Shown here one piece after another: positions 23,700-31,848 of a DNA stretch of 33,692 nucleotides; position 1 is the stretch's first letter, and every line of letters starts with the position of its first letter. The stretch comes from an uncultured Clostridia bacterium. GTDB lineage: Bacteria; Bacillota; Clostridia; Lachnospirales; CAMVHY01. A program made the position numbers and the translations under genes. The stretch is taken from contig CANEHT010000014.1 of assembly GCA_947427385.1 (NCBI GenBank), forward strand, positions 1-33,692, given 5' to 3'. The notes beneath the pieces were generated by a model. That model worked only from the letters and a program-made list of their open reading frames with translations. It searched no databases and was not told the origin of the DNA.

Positions 23700-24592
23700 T
23701 TTTGAGCATCTCCTTCAGTTACTTGTAAAAATATTTCTTCGAGCGTAACGTCAAATGGTTTCATCATTAATAAAATAAAATCATTTTCCTTTGCAAATTG
23801 AAATATTTTTTCACGTATATCACCTTCATTTTTATTCTCTAAAATTAAATCTGTTGCAAAATCTTCTATACCTTTTTTTATTTCAACTATGTTCGCAAAA
23901 ATTTTAACTTGCTCAATAATTTTTTCATGCGGCCCGCGAATCCTTACAATAATTTTTGGAGTACGTGAAAAATTTTTCGATAGTTCAAATGTTGTTGCGT
24001 CCGCTACTATTTCGCCCTTATTTAAAATAATTATTCGGTCTGCTATTGCATCTATTTCCGATAAAATATGTGAGCTGATTAAAATTGTATGATTTTCCTT
24101 AAGCGATTTAATTAAATCACGTATCTCTGTAATTTGTTTTGGGTCGAGCCCCGACATTGGTTCATCTAAAATTAAAATTTCAGGGTCACCAATTAATGCT
24201 TGTGCGAAGCCAACACGTTGTTTATATCCTTTCGATAAATTTTTAATTAATTTATCAGCGACATCATCAATTTTAAATTTTTGCATGATATCGGTTAAAT
24301 TATTTTTATCGGCACATTTTAATTCACTAACGAATTTCAGATATTCAATTACTTTCATATCGGGATAGAGTGGGGGATTTTCAGGAAGATATCCAATTTT
24401 AATTTGTGGGTCTATTATCACATTGCCAGATGACGGAGCGATATAGCCGGTAATTATATTCATAGTGGTAGATTTACCGGCACCATTTGGAGCGAGGAGT
24501 CCGATAATTTCATTTTTATTTACAATGAAGTTTAAATTATTGACGGCAATTTTTTTACCGTAGTACTTAGTTAAATTTTTAACTTCAATCAA
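23693..24592 (-). CDS. ABC transporter ATPase (GldA-like)
   Basis: The 299-residue nucleotide-binding subunit of the exporter. The Walker A is LAPNGAGKST (33-42; Ala replaces the usual first Gly of GPNGAGKST). The signature LSKGYKQRVG and the Walker B ILILDEP are present, with a switch His in SSHILSEI. A C-terminal extension of about 90 residues ends VTLEEIFLQV, as in ABC-2 exporter ATPases. The start is TTG 24592, with GGAG upstream. First gene of the operon ATPase-permease-GldG-trpB. Confidence 0.93.
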   Translation of the reverse strand: MIEVKNLTKYYGKKIAVNNLNFIVNKNEIIGLLAPNGAGKSTTMNIITGYIAPSSGNVIIDPQIKIGYLPENPPLYPDMKVIEYLKFVSELKCADKNNLTDIMQKFKIDDVADKLIKNLSKGYKQRVGFAQALIGDPEILILDEPMSGLDPKQITEIRDLIKSLKENHTILISSHILSEIDAIADRIIILNKGEIVADATTFELSKNFSRTPKIIVRIRGPHEKIIEQVKIFANIVEIKKGIEDFATDLILENKNEGDIREKIFQFAKENDFILLMMKPFDVTLEEIFLQVTEGDAQKC

Positions 24593-24624
24593 ATTTTTTC
24601 ATCTCCATATAATTTTTATAAAGT

Positions 24625-24630
24625 ATTATA
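24625..24630 (-). promoter_or_regulatory. Extended -10 promoter of the ABC-trpB operon
   Basis: TATGTTATAAT on the minus strand gives TATAAT at 24625-24630 with an extended TG; no clear -35. The start of transcription would be about 25 bases before the TTG start. Confidence 0.6.
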
Positions 24631-24640
24631 ACATAAGGAA

Positions 24641-24669
24641 TTGAAAATAATTTTAGAGTGACCTATAAT
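24641..24669 (+). promoter_or_regulatory. Sigma-A promoter of the vanW-type gene
   Basis: TTGAAA (24641-24646), exactly 17 bases, TATAAT (24664-24669). It is divergent from, and within about 10 bases of, the minus-strand promoter, so the two operons may influence each other. Confidence 0.82.
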
Positions 24670-24701
24670 TTTTTCAAATAAAAAATAATGAGAGGAATAA
24701 G

Positions 24702-26078
24702 ATGAAGATTTCGAAGCGGCAGTTAATATTTTTAGGGGTAATAATTTTTGTCACTTTAATTTTTATTATGGCACATCTTTCATATAAAAAAATAATAAAA
24801 GTTGTCGAGGTTGATAATATCTATGAAAATATTTTTGTGAATGAAATTAATATTGGTGGGCTAAAAAAATCTGACGCACAAAAAAAAATATTTTCCGAAT
24901 TACAAACTCCAATCGATAAAAAAATAATTAAGTTTACCGATTCAAATAATGAATATGAGTTTTCATTTAAAGATTTTCATGCGGCGTATAATATTACGAG
25001 TGCTGTCCAAAAAGCTTATGATTATGCCCGAGATGGTTCAATACTAAAACGTTATGAAAAAATTGTTGCATTAAAAAAATCTCCGCTAAAAATTACAGCC
25101 GATTACGGTTTCGATAATAATTTTGTGAAATCAAAATTAAGTGAGCTCGAAAGTAAAGTTTACATAAAACCAATTAATGCGTCTGCAAAACGTATCAATA
25201 ATAATTTCGTTGTTACTGCCGGTAAAAATGGCAGGACTTTAAATGTCGATGCAACTTTACCGGCAGTTATAAAATTATTGCAAGAAAAATGTGAGGGAAA
25301 AGTCGAATTAATTTTTGATTTGCTCGTACCTAAATATAATGAAAGCGCGTTTAAAAATGTCAAAGATGTTCTCGGTTCATACACAACTTATTTCAATAAT
25401 GTAAATCCGCAGCGCAATGCAAATATAATTAATGCGGCACAGAAAATAAATAATAAAGTTGTTTATCCGAATGAAATATTTTCTACGAATGATGTACTTA
25501 AACCTTTTACAGCAAAAAATGGTTATAAAAATGCGCCAGTTATTATTGAAGGAAAATTAGTTGACGCATTAGGCGGTGGAATTTGTCAAGTTTCAACGGC
25601 GTTATATAATGCTTTGTTGTATTCGGAATTAGAAATTACGGAGCGCCGTAATCATTCATTAAAAGTTGGTTATGTTGATTATGGATATGATGCGACGCTC
25701 GCCGGAAATTATATCGATTTGAAATTTAAAAATACGACGCAAACTCCACTTTTACTAGAAAGTATTATTAATGAAAATGAAAACACAAATAGTTTGCGGA
25801 TAAATGTTTACGGCGCGGAAACAAGAAATAAAAATCATAGTATTAAATTTGAAAATTCATTGATTGAAACAATAGATGCGCCGCCAGAGACTATTGTTTA
25901 TACAGATGAATTGGAAGAGGGGACAAAAAAAGTTGAAACAAAATCTAAAAAAGGTTATCGCTATAAACTTTACAAAATAATTTATGAAAACGGTGCGGAA
26001 AAACAAAAAGTTTTGATAAATTCAAGTTATTACAAACCAATGCGTGGAACAATAAAAGTTGGAACAAAAAAAAGTTGA
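24702..26078 (+). CDS. VanW family cell-wall protein
   Basis: A 458-residue envelope protein with an N-terminal membrane anchor (about 8-28), a putative peptidoglycan-binding domain (about 75-215), the VanW domain (about 228-360, with NAAQKINNKVVYPNEIFSTND and ALGGGICQVSTALYNALLYSELEITERRNHS) and a short C-terminal part resembling a G5 domain (about 385-455). VanW proteins are widespread in Gram-positive and negativicute genomes; the biochemical role is not settled and vancomycin resistance should not be assumed. ATG 24702 follows GAGAGGA. It has its own promoter, with 47 bases before rlmB. Confidence 0.93.
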   Translation: MKISKRQLIFLGVIIFVTLIFIMAHLSYKKIIKVVEVDNIYENIFVNEINIGGLKKSDAQKKIFSELQTPIDKKIIKFTDSNNEYEFSFKDFHAAYNITSAVQKAYDYARDGSILKRYEKIVALKKSPLKITADYGFDNNFVKSKLSELESKVYIKPINASAKRINNNFVVTAGKNGRTLNVDATLPAVIKLLQEKCEGKVELIFDLLVPKYNESAFKNVKDVLGSYTTYFNNVNPQRNANIINAAQKINNKVVYPNEIFSTNDVLKPFTAKNGYKNAPVIIEGKLVDALGGGICQVSTALYNALLYSELEITERRNHSLKVGYVDYGYDATLAGNYIDLKFKNTTQTPLLLESIINENENTNSLRINVYGAETRNKNHSIKFENSLIETIDAPPETIVYTDELEEGTKKVETKSKKGYRYKLYKIIYENGAEKQKVLINSSYYKPMRGTIKVGTKKS

Positions 26079-26080
26079 GC

Positions 26081-26109
26081 TTGTTTTTGAGAATGTTTAA
26101 TTATAAAAT
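26081..26109 (+). promoter_or_regulatory. Putative promoter of the rlmB-nrnA-truB-ribF operon
   Basis: TTGTTT (26081-26086), 17 bases, TAAAAT (26104-26109), just before the rlmB Shine-Dalgarno. Confidence 0.5.
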
Positions 26110-26125
26110 TATTTAGGGTGAAAAG

Positions 26126-26878
26126 ATGAATAGCTTGCAACTTGAAGGTAAAAATGCAGTTTTGGAAGCAATAAATAATTCAAAAACTATCGACAAAATT
26201 ATGATAAAAAAAGGCTATGCGAATGGCTCACTTAAATCAATTGTTATAAAAGCAAAAAAAATCGGGATAGTTGTTCAGGAAGTTGATAAAAATAAATTGG
26301 ATTTTATTTCGCAATCTAAAAATCATCAGGGCATAATTGCACTTTGTCCTGCAAAAAATTATTGTTCGATTGATGATATTTTGGATTGCGCAAAAAGTAA
26401 AAATGAATTGCCATTTGTTTTGATTTTGGACGAAATTTCTGATCCACGAAATTTTGGCGCAATTATAAGAACAGCAGAATGTTGTGGTGTGCACGGAATA
26501 ATTATTCCAAAACATCGTAATGCAGGTTTGACAGGAGTTGTTAGCAAAACTTCTGCCGGTGCGCTTGAACATGTTTTAATTGCAAAAGTTACAAATTTGA
26601 TTAATGTAATTGAAAAGCTGAAGAAAAATGGATTATGGATAACAGCGGCAGATATGAGCGGTGAAATTATGTATTCATTGGATTTCAAAATTCCGTGCGC
26701 TTTGATTATTGGTAGCGAGGGATTTGGTATCCGAAAACTTGTTTTACAAAATTCAGATTTCAAAGCTAAAATACCAATGTCAGGTAAAATTGATTCGCTA
26801 AATGCTTCTGTTGCGGCTAGTGTTTTGATGTACGAAGTTATTCGGCAACGAATTATGAAAGGAAATTTAAATGCTTAA
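26126..26878 (+). CDS. rlmB: 23S rRNA/tRNA 2'-O-methyltransferase, RlmB-like
   Basis: A SPOUT-class (TrmH family) methyltransferase of 250 residues. The N-terminal substrate-binding domain (about 1-80, starting LQLEGKNAVLEAI) is followed by the knot domain with DPRNFGAIIRTAE (106-118), the GSEGFGIRKLV motif and IPMSGKIDSLNASVA near the end, as in RlmB, which methylates G2251 of 23S rRNA. ATG 26126 has AGGGTGA upstream. Its last eight bases overlap nrnA. rlmB at the head of an nrnA-truB-ribF operon, where rbfA often sits, is unusual. Confidence 0.92.
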   Translation: MNSLQLEGKNAVLEAINNSKTIDKIMIKKGYANGSLKSIVIKAKKIGIVVQEVDKNKLDFISQSKNHQGIIALCPAKNYCSIDDILDCAKSKNELPFVLILDEISDPRNFGAIIRTAECCGVHGIIIPKHRNAGLTGVVSKTSAGALEHVLIAKVTNLINVIEKLKKNGLWITAADMSGEIMYSLDFKIPCALIIGSEGFGIRKLVLQNSDFKAKIPMSGKIDSLNASVAASVLMYEVIRQRIMKGNLNA

Positions 26879-27815
26879 CAAAAATGAAATTATGAACGTG
26901 ATAAAAAATCATAAAAATATTTTAATTTTGACGCATAAAAAACCTGATGGCGATGCGGCAGGTTCAGTTTTTGCACTTGCTGCTGCGTTAAAAAAAATTG
27001 ATATTTCGGCAAATATTTTGTTTGAAGATTACAATCGTAAATTTAATTTGATAGCAACTCAAAAAATTTCACCGTACTTTGACAAAAATAAAATTGAACT
27101 CGTAATAGTTTTAGATTGTGGGAATAAAAATCGCCTCGGAAAGTATGAAATTTTATTGGCAAATAAAATTGTCGTCAATATCGATCATCATATAAGCAAT
27201 GTGAATTTTGGCGATTATAACTATGTGGATCCAACTGCTTCATCGACGAGTGAAATTATCTTTGATTTTGTAAAAGATTTACTTGATGAAAAAATTGCGG
27301 CAGCGTTGTATGCTGGAATAATTTCGGATACGGGTGGCTTTCGACATTCATGTACAACGGCGAAAACTCATATGATAGTTGCGGAGTTGCTCAAATTTAA
27401 ATTTCCATTTACGCGCATATATAATGAATTGATGATGGAAAAAACATTGGACGAAGCAAAATTTTTGGCGATGACAATCGAAAATCTTGAGATAATTAGT
27501 CACTTAAAGCTTGCAATTTCATATTTAACTTTTGAACAAATAAATAGTGTGAACAATAAGTTTACGGGCGGTTTGGTTGAGTTTATCAAAAATATTTACG
27601 GGATAGAAATTGCCGCAATGATTATTGAGAACGAGGAAAAAGTTTGTAAAATAAGTTTTCGGTCAAATTATATTGACGTAAATGAAATTGCTGAAAATTT
27701 TGATGGTGGCGGTCATAAATTAGCGGCGGGAGGAATTTTGAAAGCAAATATTCGTCAGACAAAAGAAAAAATAATTCAAGTTATAGGTGAAAAATTAAAA
27801 TGCACGACGGTGTGA
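26871..27815 (+). CDS. nrnA: DHH-family oligoribonuclease / pAp phosphatase
   Basis: Degrades very short RNA and removes the 3' phosphate from pAp. The 314 residues show the DHH pattern: THKKPDGDAAGS (21-32; the usual motif is SHxxPDGDAxGS), LDCGN, the DHH motif itself in NIDHHISN, SDTGGF, and the DHHA1 motif FDGGGHKLAAGG near the C-terminus. It overlaps rlmB by eight bases and truB by sixteen. Known order in many Firmicutes is rbfA-nrnA-truB-ribF. Confidence 0.95.
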   Translation: MLNKNEIMNVIKNHKNILILTHKKPDGDAAGSVFALAAALKKIDISANILFEDYNRKFNLIATQKISPYFDKNKIELVIVLDCGNKNRLGKYEILLANKIVVNIDHHISNVNFGDYNYVDPTASSTSEIIFDFVKDLLDEKIAAALYAGIISDTGGFRHSCTTAKTHMIVAELLKFKFPFTRIYNELMMEKTLDEAKFLAMTIENLEIISHLKLAISYLTFEQINSVNNKFTGGLVEFIKNIYGIEIAAMIIENEEKVCKISFRSNYIDVNEIAENFDGGGHKLAAGGILKANIRQTKEKIIQVIGEKLKCTTV

Positions 27816-28681
27816 TAAATATAAACAAGCCGAAAGGCTGTACGTCATACGACATCGTTCACCGAATAAAAAAAATAACGAACAAAAAAGTTGGACATAC
27901 GGGTACACTTGACCCAATGGCAACAGGAGTTTTACCGATTTGTATAGGAAAGGCGTCAAAAATTTCGCAGTACATAGTTGCACAAACCAAAAGATATACG
28001 GCGACAATGATTTTGGGCGTACGAACGGATACGTTAGATATAACGGGAAAAGTTTTATCAGAGACAAATTTTTTTTACTATGAAGAAAAGGTTTTGAATG
28101 CTTTAAAAAAGTTTTGTGGTGAATATTATCAATTGCCGCCAATGTTTTCAGCTATTAAAAAAAATGGTCAAAAATTATATAAATTGGCTCGGCAGGGAAT
28201 TACAATTGAGCGTGAAAAGCGCCTTGTAAATATTTATGAACTCAATTTTGTAAATTATATGCCACCGAATAAAGTTTCAATTGATGTCAAATGTTCAAAG
28301 GGAACTTACATTCGTTCACTTTGTGATGATATCGGCAATGAAATTGGATGTGGCGCATGTTTATCAGAATTAACTAGAACTGAATGCGGGGATTTTTTTA
28401 TTGAAAATAGTATAACAGTTGACGAGTTTGACAAGCTTTATCAAAATAATTTGGCAGATTCAAAAATAATTGCAATAGAAAATTTATTAGATTTCAAAAA
28501 AGTTACAGTTGCCGCAAAAAATATTCTTTATAATGGGAATAAAATTGACTTAAAATTTGTGTTGTCAGAGAAAAATTTTGTTGATGGTGAAAAGTTATTA
28601 GTTTTTGATCCGCAAAAAAAGTTAGTCGGAATATATTTACGTGAAAAAAATTTTTTAAGGCCGGTGCGTATGCTTTTATGA
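27800..28681 (+). CDS. truB: tRNA pseudouridine-55 synthase
   Basis: Converts U55 of the T-loop of tRNAs to pseudouridine. The 293 residues open with GVININKPKGCTSYDIV, followed by the catalytic motif GHTGTLDPMATG with Asp38, then LPPMFSAIKKNGQKLYKLARQG and CSKGTYIRSLCDDIG. A C-terminal PUA-like part ends FLRPVRML. The start overlaps nrnA by 16 bases and the stop overlaps ribF by four (ATGA), so the genes are translationally coupled. Confidence 0.97.
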   Translation: MHDGVININKPKGCTSYDIVHRIKKITNKKVGHTGTLDPMATGVLPICIGKASKISQYIVAQTKRYTATMILGVRTDTLDITGKVLSETNFFYYEEKVLNALKKFCGEYYQLPPMFSAIKKNGQKLYKLARQGITIEREKRLVNIYELNFVNYMPPNKVSIDVKCSKGTYIRSLCDDIGNEIGCGACLSELTRTECGDFFIENSITVDEFDKLYQNNLADSKIIAIENLLDFKKVTVAAKNILYNGNKIDLKFVLSEKNFVDGEKLLVFDPQKKLVGIYLREKNFLRPVRMLL

Positions 28682-29388
28682 TAATTTTGAACAAAATTGA
28701 AAAATTAAATTGCGATACGGTAATCACGCTTGGAAATTTTGATGGCGTGCATATTGGTCACAGAAAGTTGATAGAAGAAACTAAGGTTTTGGCGAAGAAA
28801 ATGAATGCCAAATCGTTAGTTTTTTCTTTTTTTCCGCATACAAATCAAGTTTTGGGAAATCCAAAGTTTAAAACAATTTTTACACGCGGTGAAAAAATTT
28901 TTATTCTAAAAAGTTTGGGCATTGATTATTTTTTGGAAATTTTATTTGACAAAACTGTTGCTCAAATAAAAAGTCAAGAGTTTTTGAATTTATTAATCAA
29001 AAATTTAAACTGCAAGGCTTTAGTTTTAGGTAATGATTGTAAATTTGGAAATGATAAATCAAAATATGAAAGTAAATTTATCAAACGGATTAGTGACGTA
29101 ACTTTTGACGGTAAAAAAATTAGCAGCTCTTATATACGTTCATTGATTCAACAAAAAAATTTTGTATTAGCAGAAAAATTGCTTGGTGGAAAATATTTTA
29201 TTATGCAAAAAAAAAGTGACAATAATTATGAAAATAAATTATTGCCACCTGATGGAAGTTATTCAACAAAAATTTTTGTGGGAAACCGCGAATTTAACGG
29301 GATAACAAATATTGATTCACGTAATCAAATTGTCAAAATAAATACGCCGCAAAAAATGTTTTCAAGCTCAGCTTTGATTTATTTTTAA
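28678..29388 (+). CDS. ribF: RibF-like FAD synthetase with a degenerate kinase domain
   Basis: Normal RibF is about 300 residues, with an N-terminal FMN adenylyltransferase and a C-terminal riboflavin kinase. Here the protein is only 236. Residues 1-165 keep the adenylyltransferase features: GNFDGVHIGH (19-28), FSFFPHT and KISSSYIRSLI. The last 65 or so residues keep traces of the kinase barrel (LLPPDGSYSTKIF, then FNGITNID) but lack the GRxLGFPTAN motif that binds ATP-Mg and the LHxxLRDE region with the catalytic acid. Kinase activity is therefore doubtful. The truncation ends in a clean stop with no frameshift remnant before the convergent gene six bases away. Confidence 0.85.
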   Translation: MIILNKIEKLNCDTVITLGNFDGVHIGHRKLIEETKVLAKKMNAKSLVFSFFPHTNQVLGNPKFKTIFTRGEKIFILKSLGIDYFLEILFDKTVAQIKSQEFLNLLIKNLNCKALVLGNDCKFGNDKSKYESKFIKRISDVTFDGKKISSSYIRSLIQQKNFVLAEKLLGGKYFIMQKKSDNNYENKLLPPDGSYSTKIFVGNREFNGITNIDSRNQIVKINTPQKMFSSSALIYF

Positions 29389-29394
29389 AGCAAA

Positions 29395-31071
29395 TTAATA
29401 AATTGAAATTATGTTACCCGGAAATATTAAACGTGGATTTTTTATCGCATTATATGTCGCAAGTTTTTGCCATGTCGTGCCAAACTTTTTTGCTATTTTG
29501 TAGAGTGAATCGCCTTTCTTTATTGTATATCGTTCTAATTTTTTTTGAACCTGAATTCTATTTTGTATTTTTAAATATTTTTCAAGGTTTCCTAAGTTTT
29601 GCATATAATCTATCAATATATTTTCGAGTGTACCGTATTGTTGACAATTATATTTTTCTGCAAACATATCATAGCCATCGCCGCCATCAATCATAAATTG
29701 ATTGGTTGCCAATTGATATTCGGCATTTGGGTTTACCTCTTGATTATTTTTAATGAATCGAATGTCAAAAACTTTTTCATTTTCTTTTTGATTTGGGTCA
29801 AATTTAAATTTTATTCCCGCAACTTGAATATTACCGCCAGATGCTTTTGGATATTGACTTACGCCGTGCTCAATAGCTTTCAAAATTGTTGAACCTTTAA
29901 TTTTTTCAAGTTTCACTACGAAATTTGTGAAAGGTAAAATTTTATATACGTCACCTTTGGTTATCGTACCGGCTTTGATTGAACCACGAACAGTTCCACT
30001 ATTGATTAATACCAAATCAGCTTGAGTTTTATCTAAAATTGCATCTGTAATTAAATCTGTCAAGTTTGTTTCACGTGTACGAACATTTTGACGTTCGCCA
30101 TCCAAATCAAAATTTATATCACAAATTTTTTCATTCACGAGGTCCTCAATTTTTTTATTTTCATCTTGAATTATTTGTAAAATTTCTGCGTCAGGTGTAA
30201 TTTTTGTATATTCATCGCTATTTATGAGATGGGCGCTTTTTTCTAATTTTTCATCTTTGATACTCAAATTCACAACGCCAATATTTTTTCCATGTTCACC
30301 AGTTTGAGCGATTAACGTATCTTTTACATATAATCCGTTTTGCAAAGCTGTATGGCTATGTCCATCTATAATTAAGTCTATGTCAGAAACATTTTGCGCG
30401 AGGCAATCACTTTTATAATTTGAATCGCTTGAGTCATACAAACCTAAATGAGTAATTGCAATGATAATTTTACAACCTTGTTGTTTAAGTTGTTTTACAA
30501 TTTTTTTTGCATTTTCAATCGGATCTTCAAAATCTAATTTAGTTATACTTTCGCGGCCCGATGTTTTTACTAATGTTTCTGGTGTTGCGAGCCCAAATAT
30601 TCCAATTTTTACGCCGTCAATAATTTTTATATCGTATGGAGCAAAAACATTGCTGCCATCAGATTTATTTGTTACGTTTGCTGCGAGAATTTTAAAATTT
30701 GCTTGTGCTTCAATATCTTTTAATCCTGAAACTTCGTAATTAAAATCATGATTGCCAGGCGCAATATAATCATAGCCTGTACAATTCATTATTTTTGCAA
30801 TCGTAAGGCCTTTTGATAATTGTGCAATTAATTGGCCGTGGAAAGTATCGCCGGCTGATATTATTAAAACGTTTTCACCATTTTGTTTTTTACTATCCGC
30901 TAATGTTTTTAGATATGGTTCATGTGAGACAATTCCATGAGTATCATTTGTATGTAAAATAGTCAAAGAAAAATCCTTTGCCGATGTCGTATATATTATA
31001 CATGCGGAAAGGACTAAGAGTAGTAAACAGCTTATTGAGCCGACAAATAAATATTTTTGTTTTGATTTCAT
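29395..31071 (-). CDS. 5'-nucleotidase/UshA-type lipoprotein with LysM
   Basis: An exported metallophosphoesterase of 558 residues. It has an N-terminal signal peptide with a possible lipobox (LSAC, Cys24), so it is likely a membrane-anchored lipoprotein. The calcineurin-like domain has HTNDTHG, SAGDTFHG, GNHDF, THLG and GHSHT, the complete metal-site set. The 5'-nucleotidase C-terminal domain (about 315-490) contains NSGTVRGSI and MIDGGDGYDMF. The last 45 residues are a LysM peptidoglycan-binding domain (YTIKKGDSLYKIAKKFGTTW...). It probably releases nucleosides and phosphate from nucleotides at the wall. Start ATG 31071 has GGAGG upstream; the earlier in-frame TTG overlaps it. Confidence 0.92.
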   Translation of the reverse strand: MKSKQKYLFVGSISCLLLLVLSACIIYTTSAKDFSLTILHTNDTHGIVSHEPYLKTLADSKKQNGENVLIISAGDTFHGQLIAQLSKGLTIAKIMNCTGYDYIAPGNHDFNYEVSGLKDIEAQANFKILAANVTNKSDGSNVFAPYDIKIIDGVKIGIFGLATPETLVKTSGRESITKLDFEDPIENAKKIVKQLKQQGCKIIIAITHLGLYDSSDSNYKSDCLAQNVSDIDLIIDGHSHTALQNGLYVKDTLIAQTGEHGKNIGVVNLSIKDEKLEKSAHLINSDEYTKITPDAEILQIIQDENKKIEDLVNEKICDINFDLDGERQNVRTRETNLTDLITDAILDKTQADLVLINSGTVRGSIKAGTITKGDVYKILPFTNFVVKLEKIKGSTILKAIEHGVSQYPKASGGNIQVAGIKFKFDPNQKENEKVFDIRFIKNNQEVNPNAEYQLATNQFMIDGGDGYDMFAEKYNCQQYGTLENILIDYMQNLGNLEKYLKIQNRIQVQKKLERYTIKKGDSLYKIAKKFGTTWQKLATYNAIKNPRLIFPGNIISIY

Positions 31072-31106
31072 TATTAATTCCTCCAAATATTTTTATTTGT
31101 ACTTAT

Positions 31107-31135
31107 ATTTTAATATGTAATCGAAAAAATTGCAA
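31107..31135 (-). promoter_or_regulatory. Promoter of the nucleotidase gene
   Basis: On the minus strand: TTGCAA (31130-31135), 17-base spacer, TAAAAT (31107-31112). Expected transcription start is about 30 bases before the ATG. Confidence 0.7.
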
Positions 31136-31159
31136 GTAAGAAATTTTTTTGTAGCATAC

Positions 31160-31188
31160 TTGAAAAATTTTTTATGCTGTACTAAAAT
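31160..31188 (+). promoter_or_regulatory. Promoter of efp
   Basis: TTGAAA (31160-31165), 17-base spacer, TAAAAT (31183-31188). It gives a leader of roughly 90 bases for efp, marked by repeated runs of seven to nine T. Confidence 0.72.
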
Positions 31189-31283
31189 TTCCATATCGAA
31201 TTTTTTTTTAGCGGTAGTAAATTTTTTTAGCATGATAAATTTTTTTGTCATGGTAAAAATTTTTTTTGGAGGTAGTTTAAAAA

Positions 31284-31841
31284 ATGATGGCTGCTAGTGA
31301 ATTTAGAAATGGTGTTACAATTGAAATTGATAACGCAATTTTTACCGTTATCGAATTTCAACACGTTAAGCCTGGAAAAGGTGCCGCATTCGTACGTACA
31401 AAATTAAAAAATATAACTTCAGGTGGCGTAATTGAAAAAACTTTCCGTCCAACTGAAAAAGTTGCGCGCGCCCATATCGACCGTAAAGATATGCAATATC
31501 TTTATAATGACGGCGAATTGTATTACTTTATGGATAATGAAACATTTGAGCAAATTTCAATTAATGCCGCAAATGTCGGTAAAAGTTTGGAATTTGTAAA
31601 AGAAAATGATTCAGTTAAAATTATGTCACATAATGGTTCAATATTAGGAATTGAGCCACCATTAATTGTTGAGTTAAAGATTATTGACACTGAACCAGGA
31701 TTCAAAGGCGATACGGCAACAAATAGTTTAAAGCCGGCAACATTGGAAACCGGCGCAAAAATAAATGTTCCATTGTTTGTAAATGTTGGCGATGTAATAA
31801 AAATTGATACGCGCACCAAAGAATATATTGGGCGGGCATAA
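31284..31841 (+). CDS. efp: Translation elongation factor P
   Basis: Relieves ribosome stalling at consecutive prolines. Its 185 residues are the normal length, with three beta domains. The conserved loop is [14 protein letters not shown], and Lys32 is the site modified in many bacteria; the loop matches the Bacillus form (Lys, not Arg). ATG 31284 fits the family length, and a second ATG follows immediately. GGAGG lies at 31268-31272. It is followed seven bases later by the cca gene. Confidence 0.97.
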   Translation: MMAASEFRNGVTIEIDNAIFTVIEFQHVKPGKGAAFVRTKLKNITSGGVIEKTFRPTEKVARAHIDRKDMQYLYNDGELYYFMDNETFEQISINAANVGKSLEFVKENDSVKIMSHNGSILGIEPPLIVELKIIDTEPGFKGDTATNSLKPATLETGAKINVPLFVNVGDVIKIDTRTKEYIGRA

Positions 31842-31848
31842 AAACGCG

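Noticed and set aside
24702..26078. Vancomycin resistance from the VanW match
   Set aside because: VanW-domain proteins are common housekeeping envelope proteins, and no vanA/H/X-type genes are nearby.
30067..30082. parS-like sequence TGTTTCACGTGTACGA
   Set aside because: The left half matches the parS consensus, but the right half has three mismatches, it lies within a coding region, and one such match by chance in a window of this size is plausible.
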